Positions 63,916 through 64,000 of a DNA stretch of 64,000 bases are shown here, piece by piece (position 1 is the first letter of the stretch; every line of letters starts with the position of its first letter). The DNA is taken from the NCBI GenBank assembly GCA_964462445.1, contig CAYWXG010000004.1, positions 13,414 to 77,413 on the forward strand, written 5' to 3'. Source of the DNA: JAGBWK01 sp964462445 (lineage in GTDB: Bacteria > Bacteroidota > Bacteroidia > Bacteroidales > Muribaculaceae). The position numbers and the translations under genes were made by a program. Below the pieces are notes generated by a model. It was not told where the DNA came from. It made no database searches and saw only the letters and a program-made list of their open reading frames with translations.

Positions 63916-64000
63916 ATTAAATTTTTCAAATTTATAGCACTTGGTTCTTTGGCTTTGTCGCTGGGCGCTGGTACTACTTCATGCTTCATTGACCTCGATG
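63916..64000 (+). CDS. susD: SusD-family lipoprotein, 5' end only, probable ATT start
   Basis: Only 28 codons are inside the window. The frame reads [ATT]-KFFKFIALGSLALSLGAGTTSCFIDLD, a typical SusD lipoprotein signal with the lipobox Cys at about residue 23 (TTSC). The codon where ATG is expected, before KFFKF, is ATT (63916-63918). No ATG, GTG or TTG occurs between the susC stop (same frame, 63877-63879) and this point. So initiation is at ATT, or the base is a mutation or sequence error. The position right after susC makes SusD identity very likely. Confidence 0.7.
   Translation, partial: MKFFKFIALGSLALSLGAGTTSCFIDLD

Overview
The window looks like a chromosomal segment from a gut Bacteroidales bacterium, most likely close to Muribaculaceae, Prevotella or Bacteroides. 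The evidence is three TonB-dependent SusC-like outer-membrane receptors, a SusD lipoprotein, Bacteroidetes-type -7 promoter elements (TAnnTTTG), many SpII lipoproteins, a type II thymidine kinase, and genes with weak or no Shine-Dalgarno sequences. The family-level placement is inference.

Layout. 1-5554 (minus): a glycosyltransferase cut by the window edge, then a TonB receptor plus OB-fold lipoprotein pair. 5555-11653: housekeeping genes (rnhB, a ROK sugar kinase with manA, cysK) around a GYF/CD225 membrane protein and a response regulator, each of which appears broken by one missing base. 11835-29839 (plus): a complete beta-glucan utilisation locus, with a membrane-anchored propeller/LuxR regulator, GH16, SusC, SusD, a three-module surface glycan-binding lipoprotein, GH5 and two GH3 enzymes. 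Surface GH16 would cut the glucan, SusC/D and the binding protein would capture and import oligosaccharides, and GH5/GH3 would finish them in the periplasm. 30041-31219: recA. 31425-34467: accessory lipoproteins and a small HTH gene preceded by a long hairpin. 34956-49345: core genes (tdk, tRNA-Ser, Ca2+ ATPase, polyprenyl synthase, UvrD/AddA-like helicase, SUI1, polA), ending in a four-helix-bundle gene wrapped in palindromic AATTCATAA repeats.

50114-55947 is the most unusual part. A strongly structured ~390-nt segment has a perfect 15-nt inverted repeat whose right arm is also one strand of a terminator-like hairpin. It precedes a tight four-gene operon: a four-TM protein, a P-loop GTPase, and two single-TM proteins that share a similar N-terminal domain, one with a long coiled coil. 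I know no characterised system with this composition, and it is the best candidate here for an undescribed membrane GTPase system.

56163-60158 holds mtnN-luxS-AlbA-like (activated methyl cycle / AI-2), miaA and pepT. 60838-64000 starts a second SusC/SusD locus, whose susD seems to start at ATT instead of ATG. Functions come from recognisable motifs; no database search was run.
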